Source: Croceitalea sp947503285
GTDB lineage: Bacteria; Bacteroidota; Bacteroidia; Flavobacteriales; Flavobacteriaceae
NCBI RefSeq assembly: GCF_036985505.1
Contig: NZ_BTGQ01000004.1
Location: 62,001-126,000, forward strand
DNA: 64,000 nucleotides
Reading direction: 5' to 3'
Shown piece by piece: positions 17,687-27,500 of this stretch. The position numbers were made by a program, and so were the translations under genes. Each line of letters opens with the position of its first letter. Position 1 is the stretch's first letter. The notes below the pieces were generated by a model that saw nothing but the letters and a program-made list of their open reading frames with translations, did no database searches and was not told the DNA's origin.

Positions 17687-18452
17687 AGCAAAGACAAAAA
17701 TATCGGCTTTATTGATAACCTTTAATGAAGAGGATAATATCGAAGCTGTATTGGATAACATCAACTTCGCTGATGAAATTATTGTGGTAGATTCTTTTAG
17801 CACCGATAATACGGTCACCCTTATCAAAAAACATCCGCATGTAAAATTGATCCAAAGGGAGTTCACCAATTATACCGATCAAAAGAAATTTACCATGGAA
17901 CAGGCCACACATGATTGGATCTTATTTTTGGATGCCGATGAACGGATTACACCGGGATTGAAAGAGGAGATATTGGAAGTTACCCAGAACGATGCCTCGG
18001 CATCCGCTTATTATTTTCTAAGAACCTTTATGTTCAAAAAAGAAATACTGCGTTTTAGTGGATGGCAAAGCGATAAAAATTACCGGCTTTTCAAAAAAAG
18101 CAAGGTTCATTTTACCGAAGATCGGATCGTACATGAAACCTTGGTGGTTGATGGACAATCACTGACCTTAAAAAACAAACTACTCCATTACTCCTTCAAA
18201 AATCACCACGATTACAAAGGCAAAATGTTTAAATATGGAAGGATGAAGGCACAGGAAGAATTTCTTAAGGGTAAAAAAGCAAGATGGTATCATTTTATTT
18301 TTCGACCGACCTATAAATTCTTAAATCACTATGTAATGAGATTGGGCTTTTTAGATGGTAAAAAGGGTATTACCATTTGCTATCTAAATGCCTTAGGGGT
18401 ATTGGAACGTTATCGAGAACTCAAACGCCTTCACAATCAAAAAAGCCATTAA
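17679..18452 (+). CDS. Glycosyltransferase family 2 (WaaE/KdtX-like), paralog of the first gene of the operon
   Basis: This 257-residue protein aligns with the GT2 at 13468 from the first residues on, without gaps over the first 90: ITFNE (13-17), DEIIVVDSFSTDNT (32-45), QK (68-69) and LFLDADE with DAD at 85-87. The C-terminal part also matches (FKKSKVHFTEDRIVHETL, LGFLDGKKGITICYLNALG). The operon therefore begins and ends with copies of the same enzyme type. A role in adding two similar core sugars is possible. Its stop shares one base with the ATG of the Sua5-like gene (TAATG). Confidence 0.9.
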   Translation: MDKAKTKISALLITFNEEDNIEAVLDNINFADEIIVVDSFSTDNTVTLIKKHPHVKLIQREFTNYTDQKKFTMEQATHDWILFLDADERITPGLKEEILEVTQNDASASAYYFLRTFMFKKEILRFSGWQSDKNYRLFKKSKVHFTEDRIVHETLVVDGQSLTLKNKLLHYSFKNHHDYKGKMFKYGRMKAQEEFLKGKKARWYHFIFRPTYKFLNHYVMRLGFLDGKKGITICYLNALGVLERYRELKRLHNQKSH

Positions 18453-19018
18453 TGGGTATTTTTAATGAAGAAATCGACCGCTGTATCAATATTTTTGAGA
18501 AAGGTGGATTGGTACTTTACCCCACATATGCGACTTGGGCAATCGGTTGCGACGCCACCGATGAACAGGCCATTTCTAAAGTACTCGATCTAAATACAGC
18601 GCTTGACAACGAACCCTTGACTTCGTTGGTTGCAAGTCAGGCGATGTTAGAGCGATATGTAACATCACTGCCCGAAGTGGCTTATGATATCTTGGATTTT
18701 TCTGAAAAACCGGTAACCCTCATACTCGACAATCCGAAAGGAATCGCTGCAAATCTCATCAATAATAATACTGCCCAGTTCAGTGTGGCCAGAACCAAAT
18801 TCTGTCAATACCTTATCAATAAATATAAAAAACCGTTGGTTGCCAAAAGTATATCCATTGGCACGCCAACTACACACAAAAAATTCCAAGCAATTCCATC
18901 CCAAATTTCACAAAGCGTTGACTATGTGGTAAATTTGCAACCTGAAAAAGAAAACACTTCACTTTCGTCAATTATCAAATTAGGAAATGACGGAACGGTT
19001 AAAGTAATTCGTGAATAA
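18452..19018 (+). CDS. Sua5/YciO/YrdC-family protein lacking the usual active-site motifs
   Basis: The start is the ATG at 18452, fused to the upstream stop as TAATG; 188 residues. The fold is recognisable: LVLYPTYATWAIGCDATDEQ near 20-39 (usual form YPTdTvyGlGcda), EPLTSLVAS near 53, KPVTLIL near 88, and KPLVAKSIS near 128. The residues that bind threonylcarbamoyl-AMP in true TsaC/Sua5 are changed: the K.R pair after the first motif is absent (LDLNTALDNEPL) and STSAN is replaced by AKSIS. This looks like a paralog without threonylcarbamoyl-AMP synthase activity, or one with another role. It lies 21 bases before cca. Confidence 0.78.
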   Translation: MGIFNEEIDRCINIFEKGGLVLYPTYATWAIGCDATDEQAISKVLDLNTALDNEPLTSLVASQAMLERYVTSLPEVAYDILDFSEKPVTLILDNPKGIAANLINNNTAQFSVARTKFCQYLINKYKKPLVAKSISIGTPTTHKKFQAIPSQISQSVDYVVNLQPEKENTSLSSIIKLGNDGTVKVIRE

Positions 19019-19039
19019 CAAACAAAATGTTCTTTTTGA

Positions 19040-20461
19040 ATGGATAACCAAAAAGCATTGGAAAACCCGATTTTCAAGATGATTGGCTCATGTGCAGATA
19101 ACCTGGGTTTAAATACTTATGTTATCGGTGGGTTTGTTAGGGACTTTTTACTGAACCGTGAAGCACCTACCGATATCGACATCGTAACCATCGGCAGTGG
19201 TATCGAACTTGCAAAAAAAGTTGCAAATCGGCTAAAAGGAAATCCAAAAGTTACCGTGTTTAAAAACTTCGGTACCGCTATGCTTAAACATGAAGGGCTT
19301 GAATTGGAATTTGTTGGTGCCAGAAAAGAAAGCTATCAGAGGGATAGTCGAAAACCGATTGTCGAAAATGGCACCCTTGAAGATGATCAGAACAGAAGGG
19401 ATTTTACCATTAATGCCATGGCCTTTAGGCTTAACGAAGATGGTTATGGCACCTTAATAGATCCTTTTAATGGTTTGAAAGACCTTCAAAATAAAACTAT
19501 CAGAACACCTCTTGAACCTGAAGTCACCTATTCTGATGATCCTTTGAGAATGATGCGTGCCGTACGTTTTGCCACCCAGCTGAACTTTGAAATTGAATCA
19601 GATTCCCTAAATGCGATCCGCACCAATAAAGAGCGGATCAACATCATATCAAAAGAACGGATTGTTGATGAACTAAATAAAATCATGTTATCTGAAAAAC
19701 CATCGATTGGGTTTGCTTTGTTGCACAAAATCGAGTTGTTACCAATGATTCTTCCTGAACTTACTGCTTTACAAGGCATTGATGAAGTCGAAGGCCAACG
19801 GCATAAAGATAACTTTTGGCACACCCTTGAGGTCGTCGACAATATTTCCAAAAAAACCGATAAGCTTTGGTTGCGGTGGGCGGCCTTATTGCATGATATA
19901 GGTAAAGCACCGACGAAGCGGTTCGACAAAAAAATTGGTTGGACCTTTCATGCCCATGAGTTTGTCGGATCAAAAATGGTTTACAAACTATTTAAACGCC
20001 TACGCATGCCATTGAATGACAAAATGAAGTTTGTTCAAAAGCTGGTGCTGATGAGCTCACGCCCTATCATACTTTCAGAAGACCATGTGACGGATTCAGC
20101 CGTAAGAAGGTTGATTTTTGATGCTGGGGAATATGTTGAAGATTTAATGACCCTTTGCGAGGCTGACATCACCACGAAAAATCCGAAAAAGCAAAAGCGT
20201 TATCTCAAAAATTTTCAAATAGTTAGACAAAAAATCATCGAGGTAGAAGAACGAGATCGTATTCGCAATTTTCAACCACCGGTCTCAGGGGAAGAAATCA
20301 TGAAGGCATTTGACTTAAGGCCCTCAAAGGAAATAGGTATAATCAAGGAAACCATTAAAGAAGCTATTCTTGCAGGCGATATCCCCAATGACCATGAAGC
20401 GGCTTACAAATTAATGTTGGAAAAAGGAAAGAAAATTGGATTAACGCCCACTGTGAAATGA
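19040..20461 (+). CDS. CCA tRNA nucleotidyltransferase / poly(A) polymerase-like with HD domain
   Basis: In this 473-residue protein the class II nucleotidyltransferase head is clear: VIGGFVRDFLLN (28-39), the catalytic TDIDIV with Asp46 and Asp48, then RRDFTINAMAF and DPLRMMRAVRFATQL. An HD phosphohydrolase domain follows (WAALLHDIGKAPTKR, His285-Asp286), as in the HD-containing CCA enzymes of Bacteroidota. It builds or repairs the CCA end of tRNA. Its TGA overlaps the ctaA start by 4 bases (ATGA). Confidence 0.93.
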   Translation: MDNQKALENPIFKMIGSCADNLGLNTYVIGGFVRDFLLNREAPTDIDIVTIGSGIELAKKVANRLKGNPKVTVFKNFGTAMLKHEGLELEFVGARKESYQRDSRKPIVENGTLEDDQNRRDFTINAMAFRLNEDGYGTLIDPFNGLKDLQNKTIRTPLEPEVTYSDDPLRMMRAVRFATQLNFEIESDSLNAIRTNKERINIISKERIVDELNKIMLSEKPSIGFALLHKIELLPMILPELTALQGIDEVEGQRHKDNFWHTLEVVDNISKKTDKLWLRWAALLHDIGKAPTKRFDKKIGWTFHAHEFVGSKMVYKLFKRLRMPLNDKMKFVQKLVLMSSRPIILSEDHVTDSAVRRLIFDAGEYVEDLMTLCEADITTKNPKKQKRYLKNFQIVRQKIIEVEERDRIRNFQPPVSGEEIMKAFDLRPSKEIGIIKETIKEAILAGDIPNDHEAAYKLMLEKGKKIGLTPTVK

Positions 20462-21489
20462 ATAAAAAATTTATCGCCCTTGCGAAAACGACATTGGTAT
20501 TGGTCTATTTGGTAATCGTGGCAGGTGCCGTAGTTCGTATGACCGGCAGTGGCATGGGATGCCCAGATTGGCCGAAGTGTTTTGGTTATTACATACCGCC
20601 TACAAATGTCGAGACGCTACAGTGGCAACCGAACAGAGCATTTGAAAAGGGGCAGGTCATTATGATGAATGAAGGTTTACTGGTCGCAAAATCTGATTTC
20701 ACCACAAACGACGCTTTTGAACCAACCGCATGGGTGGCATACACGAAACATGATTATGCCAAGTTTAACGTCTGGCATACTTGGATCGAATATATCAACC
20801 GCCTTTTAGGGGCCCTTGCAGGCCTTGCCACATTGGTTTTAGCATTTTTTTCCCTAAGACTTTGGCAACAGAACAGACTGGTGACCATTTTTTCTTGGCT
20901 TGTGGTAGTAGGAATGGCCTTTCAAGCTTGGCTAGGGGCCACAGTGGTCTACTCTGTTTTAGCTCCAGTGCGTATTACACTGCATATGCTTATGGCGCTA
21001 GTGATCGTTGCCCTATTGCTTTACATTATTTTTCAAACAGTGCCAGCAAGCACAAGAAAGCCTTCAAAGACAATAGTGGGCCTTTTTATGGCGACCATAG
21101 TGTTGACATTGATTCAAATTATATTGGGCACCCAAGTGCGGCAATTCGTTGACGAACAAATAAAGGTTTATGGTGAAACATCAAAAGAACTTTGGTTATT
21201 GAACCCAACGGTAAAATTTTATATTCATCGATCGATGTCCATTGTGGTTCTTATATTAAATGGCTATCTATTTCTAACCTTGAGAAAGTCGAAATACGAA
21301 TTGACCAAGATGAATTGGGTAATGTTGATGCTGGGTTTAGAGATTTTTACAGGTATAGCTATGTATTATTTCGATTTTCCGTTTGCAAGCCAACCTTTGC
21401 ACCTTGTTTTGGCCAGTATTCTTTTTGGAATTCAATTTTATCTGCTTTTAGAAGTATCCCTACAGAACAAACGGCTTAATTCTTTGTAA
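20458..21489 (+). CDS. ctaA: Heme A synthase, COX15/CtaA family
   Basis: This 343-residue integral membrane protein has about eight transmembrane segments. The N-terminal helix ends in GAVVRMTGSGMGCPDWPKCFG (about 23-43), the family signature. Histidines for heme binding occur in FNVWHTWIEYINRL (about 103-116), ITLHMLMALV, YIHRSMSIVV and PLHLVLASI. It oxidises heme O to heme A for cytochrome c oxidase in the inner membrane. Translation is probably coupled to the upstream cca. The protein lacks a fused CtaB domain. Confidence 0.94.
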   Translation: MNKKFIALAKTTLVLVYLVIVAGAVVRMTGSGMGCPDWPKCFGYYIPPTNVETLQWQPNRAFEKGQVIMMNEGLLVAKSDFTTNDAFEPTAWVAYTKHDYAKFNVWHTWIEYINRLLGALAGLATLVLAFFSLRLWQQNRLVTIFSWLVVVGMAFQAWLGATVVYSVLAPVRITLHMLMALVIVALLLYIIFQTVPASTRKPSKTIVGLFMATIVLTLIQIILGTQVRQFVDEQIKVYGETSKELWLLNPTVKFYIHRSMSIVVLILNGYLFLTLRKSKYELTKMNWVMLMLGLEIFTGIAMYYFDFPFASQPLHLVLASILFGIQFYLLLEVSLQNKRLNSL

Positions 21490-21516
21490 CTTTACCCCCA
21501 TTCAATTTTTTTGGAG

Positions 21517-22011
21517 ATGATATATAAAATCAGAATAATTCTTGATGCCGAAGAAGATATTTTTAGGGATTTGGAAATTGAAAATTCCGATTCACTTGAA
21601 GAATTCCACAATGCCTTAACACAAGCTTTTGGCTTTATGGGAAATGAAATGGCCTCATTTTACACTTGTGACCAAGAATGGAACCAAGATGAGGAAATTG
21701 CGCTTTTTGATATGGGCGAAAACGGTTCAGACGTAAGATTGATGAATGAAACCGTACTTGAGGATGTGCTATCTGAAAAATCCCCGAAAATGATTTACGT
21801 TTATGACTTTTTCAATATGTGGACATTCTTTGTCGAACTTGCGGATATTGTTGAAAAAGAGGATGGCAGAACGTACCCAAATGTACTCTTCAGTTTTGGG
21901 GAATTACCCGATTCACCGCCAGAAAAAAAGTTCGAATCCAAGCCATCAATAGACTTTGATGATTCCTTCGGCAGCTATGATGATCTTGATTTTGATGAAA
22001 ATTGGAATTGA
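21517..22011 (+). CDS. Plasmid pRiA4b ORF-3-like family protein
   Basis: I take the ATG at 21517 (MIYKIRIILDAEEDIFRDLEI, 164 residues) over a TTG two codons earlier. The N-terminal 130 residues show the PF07929 pattern: yriri.L.....i.R.lei..s.sleelh..i..aFgf.....f......w. A very acidic tail (FDDSFGSYDDLDFDENWN) follows. Despite its name, the family is common on chromosomes and is not a mobility marker by itself; function unknown. A TAACTTTA box-like sequence at 21487-21494 may give it its own promoter. Confidence 0.82.
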   Translation: MIYKIRIILDAEEDIFRDLEIENSDSLEEFHNALTQAFGFMGNEMASFYTCDQEWNQDEEIALFDMGENGSDVRLMNETVLEDVLSEKSPKMIYVYDFFNMWTFFVELADIVEKEDGRTYPNVLFSFGELPDSPPEKKFESKPSIDFDDSFGSYDDLDFDENWN

Positions 22012-22088
22012 TTATTCAAAAAAAATAGTGCGTAGTGCAAAAATGAGAAACCTCACTTAACCTTAAACCTTTAACCCTTAAACAGAAA

Positions 22089-23147
22089 ATGTTAAACTTA
22101 TATTCTGCCCAAATAGAAAGTATCTCATTACATCGCGTCGGCAATAAAAATAAAAATGAGGCTGTTTTTCTATCTGCTGAGCCCTTTAGTTTAAATGATG
22201 AAATGGCCGGGTTGTTGAAAGAATATTTTTTCAAGCCCTTTCGCGAAAAAGAAGAGAACTACTTTAAGTTTTCTAATGAGGTAGATGTAGCGTTTAATGA
22301 AGTATATAAGTCCGTAACGGAAATTTTTAGTGATGCTTCGAAAGCCCATACTGCTTCAAAAACAATCGCGACCCACCTCTATGACCAATCAAATCACCCC
22401 CATATCAAAAGTGGGGAAGTCTATGTGGTCCATTTTTCAGACATGGTCATAGATAACAAAAAGACAGATGCAATCGGAATCTTTAAAAGTGAATTGAAAC
22501 ACGACTTTTTGCAGTTTGAAGAGAAACATCAAAATCTTGATATTGTTATACAACAAGGCATCAATGTCAATAAACTGGATAAGGGCTGTGTTGTTTTCAA
22601 CGTAGACGAAGAAGAAGGTTATAAAGTACTTTCGGTTGATAGCAATCGATATGATGCCAAATATTGGTTGGAAAATTTCTTGGGATTGGAACCACTGACC
22701 GATGAAAATTTTTACACCAAAAACTATTTGAAATTTTGCCAGAACTTTGCTAAAGACGTTGTTCTACCCGCAGAAGACAAACAACAAGAAGTATTGTTTA
22801 TGAACAGGGCGGTAAATCATTTTGCTAAAAATGACGCTTTTGAAGAAAGTGGCTTTTTGAACGAGGTCATGGAAAATCCGGAGCTGATTCCCGAATTTAA
22901 GCATTACAAAGTCGAGAAAGGTCCAAAATATAGTATCGAGGATGTTTCCAATTTTGATATCGCGAACAAAGCGGTTTCAGAGGCCCGAAAAAAGATAAAA
23001 AATGTCATCAATCTTGATACCAATATCCAAATTAAAATGGATTTCATCAATCCGGAATCCGCTGAGAAATTTGTGGAAAAAGGTTGGGACGAAGAGCGTC
23101 AAATGTATTATTACCTCGTATATTTTAACAAAGAACAGAAGAGTTGA
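22089..23147 (+). CDS. Nucleoid-associated protein, NdpA/YejK family
   Basis: This 352-residue protein starts MLNLYSAQIESISLHRVGNK. It matches the PF04245 family: the N-terminal helper segment with the FSLNDEMAGLLKEYFFKPF stretch, then GEVYVVHFSDM, AIGIFKSELKHDFL (about 127-140), KGCVVFN and a long charged C-terminus. Such proteins bind the chromosome and can affect supercoiling. The Bacteroidota form is longer on the C-terminal side and poorly studied. The protein has no secretion signal. It converges with the kinase-like gene across 81 bases in which I see no hairpin. Confidence 0.82.
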   Translation: MLNLYSAQIESISLHRVGNKNKNEAVFLSAEPFSLNDEMAGLLKEYFFKPFREKEENYFKFSNEVDVAFNEVYKSVTEIFSDASKAHTASKTIATHLYDQSNHPHIKSGEVYVVHFSDMVIDNKKTDAIGIFKSELKHDFLQFEEKHQNLDIVIQQGINVNKLDKGCVVFNVDEEEGYKVLSVDSNRYDAKYWLENFLGLEPLTDENFYTKNYLKFCQNFAKDVVLPAEDKQQEVLFMNRAVNHFAKNDAFEESGFLNEVMENPELIPEFKHYKVEKGPKYSIEDVSNFDIANKAVSEARKKIKNVINLDTNIQIKMDFINPESAEKFVEKGWDEERQMYYYLVYFNKEQKS

Positions 23148-23228
23148 TGGCCGATATTCTTTGTTGCAATTAGAAATTTTTATGGTTTTGATTGCTCTTT
23201 TTTACCAGAAATAAGGCACATAACGAAA

Positions 23229-24311
23229 CTACAATTTGATATTGTTTTCAATAATCTGTTTCATGCTGACATCCTCGTAGTTTCGTTTGACAAAGTTGAG
23301 TGCCAAATCCAATATTTCACCCATGGTGCGGCACTTTTTGAAATTAGCATCCAAGGTCAATTCATAAATCTGACCTGCCAGTATTTGAATGTTTTCTTTA
23401 TTTGAAATGATATCCGTTTTGCAAATACTCCTTAACCTTTTTATACGGTTACCTGAGCTTAGAATTCTCTTGGCGACTATGGAGCGTTCTTCTAATTTAT
23501 ATTGATCGACTGAATCACCCAATAGTTTATTTCTTACCAATTCGACCATTTGATAATTTTCCTTGAAAAATTGTGGTCGATACACCTTTAATTTTCCTTC
23601 AAAACACTGTTGATCGAAATCTATGGCCCTAATTCGATAAACGACATGATCAAAATCATGTACCGGAACGATAACATAGTTATAAGAACGCATGTCACCC
23701 AACAGTCGAATCATACATCTTTCATTGAACTTTACAAATTCTTTGGCCAATTGTGCCTTTTCAGGTTCTGAGCATTTCGGAAGCATATTCTTGATAAACT
23801 CATCACCCGGTATACCTGCAATATGTTCTTCTATCAAGGTATCTTTGTAGACCAAAAAATTCAGGTTGTATGGAGATAACATATGCTCAAGCTCCAATCC
23901 ATAAATACGTGAGGCATCCGTTCTTTTTACGTAGAAATAGGTAAAGTTATCATTAAGGATATTTCGAATCTTGATCCGGAACGGTTTCGAATTTCCAAAA
24001 GTGCAAAAGTCGACGGCATCAACGTTCAAATATTGATGAATGTTATTGCTTCCATCAGAATGAAGTATGGAATATACTTTTTTAAGACTCTCGTCAATTT
24101 CCTTACGGTCATATTCTGAATAGTAGACCCTAATCCATAAGGTATCTTCGTCATTAGCATTATAAACGGTAACCGAACCCGAAAATCGGAGCAGGTCTTC
24201 ATAAAATATAGGAATCTCGATTTTTCTGCTATATCGGCTTAAATATCCATCCAACTTTTCGCTTACCGGAAAGGCCGGTTTCTTCTTTGACATTAATCTT
24301 TCTTCAGACAT
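23229..24311 (-). CDS. Unnamed conserved-looking protein with protein-kinase-like fold motifs
   Basis: This 360-residue protein starts at MSEERLMSKK (Met7 is an alternative), with no signal or membrane segment. I do not recognise a named family. Several blocks look like the bilobal kinase-like fold seen in protein kinases, aminoglycoside phosphotransferases and HipA. They are a beta-rich N-lobe with YVKRTDASRIYGLELEHML (Lys129, Glu140), a hinge-like EEHIAGIPGDEF (161-172), a catalytic-loop-like LLGDMRSYN (Asp206, Asn211) and a DFG-like AIDFDQ (Asp231, Asp233). If real, it would be a cytosolic kinase of unknown substrate. It is divergent from the giant surface-protein gene across 262 bases. 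Confidence 0.6.
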   Translation of the reverse strand: MSEERLMSKKKPAFPVSEKLDGYLSRYSRKIEIPIFYEDLLRFSGSVTVYNANDEDTLWIRVYYSEYDRKEIDESLKKVYSILHSDGSNNIHQYLNVDAVDFCTFGNSKPFRIKIRNILNDNFTYFYVKRTDASRIYGLELEHMLSPYNLNFLVYKDTLIEEHIAGIPGDEFIKNMLPKCSEPEKAQLAKEFVKFNERCMIRLLGDMRSYNYVIVPVHDFDHVVYRIRAIDFDQQCFEGKLKVYRPQFFKENYQMVELVRNKLLGDSVDQYKLEERSIVAKRILSSGNRIKRLRSICKTDIISNKENIQILAGQIYELTLDANFKKCRTMGEILDLALNFVKRNYEDVSMKQIIENNIKL

Positions 24312-24502
24312 AATTCGCTATTGATTCTTGGTAATCAGGAATGTTCCAACAAAGCATATCCTACCTTGCACACTTACAGTGTTTTCGCACAAAATAGGCG
24401 CGGTATATCCCAATGAACCTAGATTATTAAGTTCAATTCCCTTTTACAATTTACATAATTCTAAGGGTTACCAACATTCTTCAACCATTTTACAACATAT
24501 TA

Positions 24503-24528
24503 TTGCCCATCGTACAGGGTTATATTTT
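24503..24528 (+). promoter_or_regulatory. Possible promoter of the giant surface-protein gene
   Basis: TTG at 24503-24505, a 15-base spacer and TATATTTT at 24521-24528 (running on into TTTTG) resemble the -33/-7 pair, but the spacing is short. It lies about 45 bases before the chosen ATG at 24574. The rest of the 262-base gap (24312-24573) shows no gene, repeat or hairpin to me. Confidence 0.3.
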
Positions 24529-24573
24529 TTTTGAAGTTCTGTGAAATGTGGAGTTATCCCAAAAAATCAATTA

Positions 24574-27500
24574 ATGAGCCGTAAAATTCTGTTTTTCTTT
24601 TTTGTAATAGGATTTAGTTTTTCAATAAATGCACAGTTGAGCGACCTTCATTATTTGCCACCTTTAAAACAAGGTCAAAATAATGCCGGTATTAGGGAGC
24701 AAGCAGTATACCTTTCTACACCAGAGCCTACTACCTTCACCGTAAACGTATATCGCGGCACCAATACCACACCAGTGGCCACATTTAATATTTCAAATGT
24801 GAGCCCTGCGGTTTATAGCATGAGTAATGGGGACAACAATATAATTCTGGTCAATAATGCCAATACTGGTGTTGTCTTGAATAATAGCGGGTTGCGGTTT
24901 GAATCCCCAAGCGGCAATCAGTTTTACGTCAATTATAGGGGTAACTCAAGTGCACAAGCAGCTTCTTTAACTTCAAAAGGAAGACAAGCGCTAGGGCAAC
25001 GTTTTAAATGGGGTGGTGTGCCCAATTTAGGTTCACATTCTTCAAAGTCGAACACCTTGGGCATCATGGCAACCGAAGATAACACGACCATCAGACTTTA
25101 TGGATATGACCCTGGTTGCGAATTCAGGGTAGGCAATAATCGGGCGGGCATTACAGCCGATACGTATACCGTAAACTTAGATGCCAATGAATCATTTGTT
25201 TTTGAAACCTATATCGGTACTGCACCGACACAAGCGCATGAAGATGGTTGGATTGGTGCGACCGTTGAATCGGATAAGGACATTGTGATCAGTAATGGAT
25301 CCATAAACTTTGGTCGACAAGTAAATGCCGGTAATAGGGATGCAGGTATTGATCAACCTGTACCCGAGAATAAATTGGGTAAGGATTATGTTTTTGTTCG
25401 GGGTAATGGTAACACCAATGGATGGACGGAATTTCCTTTACTTATAGCCATAGCGGACAACACACAAATTTTTGTAAATGGTAACGCGACACCTATCGCG
25501 ACTATAGACGAAGGTGATTATTACGAAGTTCCAAGTAGTTACTTTTCTTCGAATACCGTGGGTGCGAATATGTTCGTTCAGACCTCTAAAGACGTATATG
25601 CCTATCAATGTATGGCCGGTGCCAGCCAAGTATATACCCAAGGCCTGAATTTTGTCGCTCCGGTGAATTGCCTACTACCGGACGTCATGGATAACATACC
25701 TGATATTCGTAATATGGCAGGGCAAAACGTGACGGGTGGAATGACTATCATTGCTGCCGTAAATACACCGGATGCAAATATTATCGTTACCGATGGTAAC
25801 GGCCCGGTAACCTTACCAGCACACGTTCCAGTAGCTGGTTCAGCAGACTGGAAGACTTTTTTCGTACCCAACCTGAATGGGAACGTAAGCGTACAATCAA
25901 CAGGGCCCATGGCCGTTGGTTTTTTTGGCTACAACGGCGCTCGTGGAGTAGCAGGATACTTTTCAGGATTTGATACCGTACCCGAAGTGATTTTAGAAAT
26001 TCGTGGCGGTAGCGGATGTTTCGTGGGTTCAGAAATTTTTGAGGCAACTGGTAATTTCGATGCCTACCAGTGGTTTGAAGACGGCGTCGCCATTCCAGGT
26101 GCGAATGGCCCCAGCTATGCACCCTCGGGAGCTGGTGATTTTTTTGTTCGCGGTACCAAGGGCCCATGTACTTACGACAGTAATTCGATTCGTGCACTCT
26201 ATTGTGATCCCGATATCGTCATTAATAAGTCGGTCGACCGACCCGAAATTATGGAAGGTGAAACGGCCACATTTACGATTCAAGTTCGAAATCTGGGTAT
26301 TGGCCCTTTGACCAACTTGCAGGTAACCGATAACATTCCAGCCGGTTTAAGTTTCGTTAGTGCCTTCACCATTGATGGTAGTTGGAGCGGTAATACATGG
26401 ACCATAGGAACTTTGGATGGTGGTGAGACGGCTGAATTGGAAATCACGGTACAGGGTGATGAAATCGATACCCTACCCCTTCTCAATATAACGAATACGG
26501 CAACGCACACCCAAGACCAAACGGACACCAATATTTCTGAAGATATTCCGTCAGCAAGTGTTATCGTCCACAATGATTTTGATAACGATGGCGTGCGGGA
26601 TATTACGGATTTGGATGATGATAACGACGGTATCTACGATGCTGACGAATGCGGTGGTACTATTTGTTTTGAGACCATTGTCAATGAAAGTTTTGAGAAC
26701 CCCGTAATTCCAGGGGCTACTTTTAGGGTATTGAGCGAAAATGACGTACCCGGCTGGTTTACGACCGCCACTGACGGTCAAATAGAACTTTGGTCCGACA
26801 ATTTCCAAGGGGTACCCGCTTTTAATGGCAATCAGTTTGCTGAGCTCAATGCGAACCAAAGTTCGGCACTGTACCAAAATCTCTGTTTGACACCCGGTAC
26901 CGTAATGAACTGGTCGTTGAGACATCGTGGCCGAGAGGGTACTGATGTGATGCGCGTTAGAATCGGGGCCGATTTGGCTTCTGCCACCGAACAAGCCGTC
27001 ATGAGTGATGACGATGCTGCGTGGGGCCTTTATACAGGAACGTATACGGTTCCCATGGGTCAAACCAATACCGTATTTATTTTTGAGGCGGTTTCAACGG
27101 CCGGGGGCAGCCTTTCAGTAGGTAACTTCATTGATGATATTAAAATTACCATCGCCAACGTTCCCGTTTGTGCGGACACTGATAATGATGGGCTACCTGA
27201 CAATTTAGATTTAGACAGTGATGGTGATGGTTGTAGTGATGCCAATGAATTTTACAAAGATGACAATGCAGATGGTGGTGACGGTGGTGAATATGGTAGT
27301 GGAACACCCAATGTCGACCCCAACGATGGTACCGTTAATGATGCCTCTTACGTTCAAGTGCTGGCACCTGAAATCCTCTTAGGAAATACCGCCGAAGATT
27401 TGTCGGGTAATGATATCAATGGTCAGGATGTAAGCCTCGGACAAACCTTTGAATATGTGTTGCGCTTTCAAAATACAGGTGATGATGATGCCGTGAATTA

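Noticed and set aside
21517..22011. Mobile element suggested by the plasmid-derived family name
   Set aside because: No transposase, inverted terminal repeat or target duplication; the family is common on chromosomes.
26551..27063. Antisense open frame of 170 codons inside the giant gene
   Set aside because: It lies wholly within the intact giant frame, has no recognisable motif or signal, and a biased composition expected from the complementary strand.
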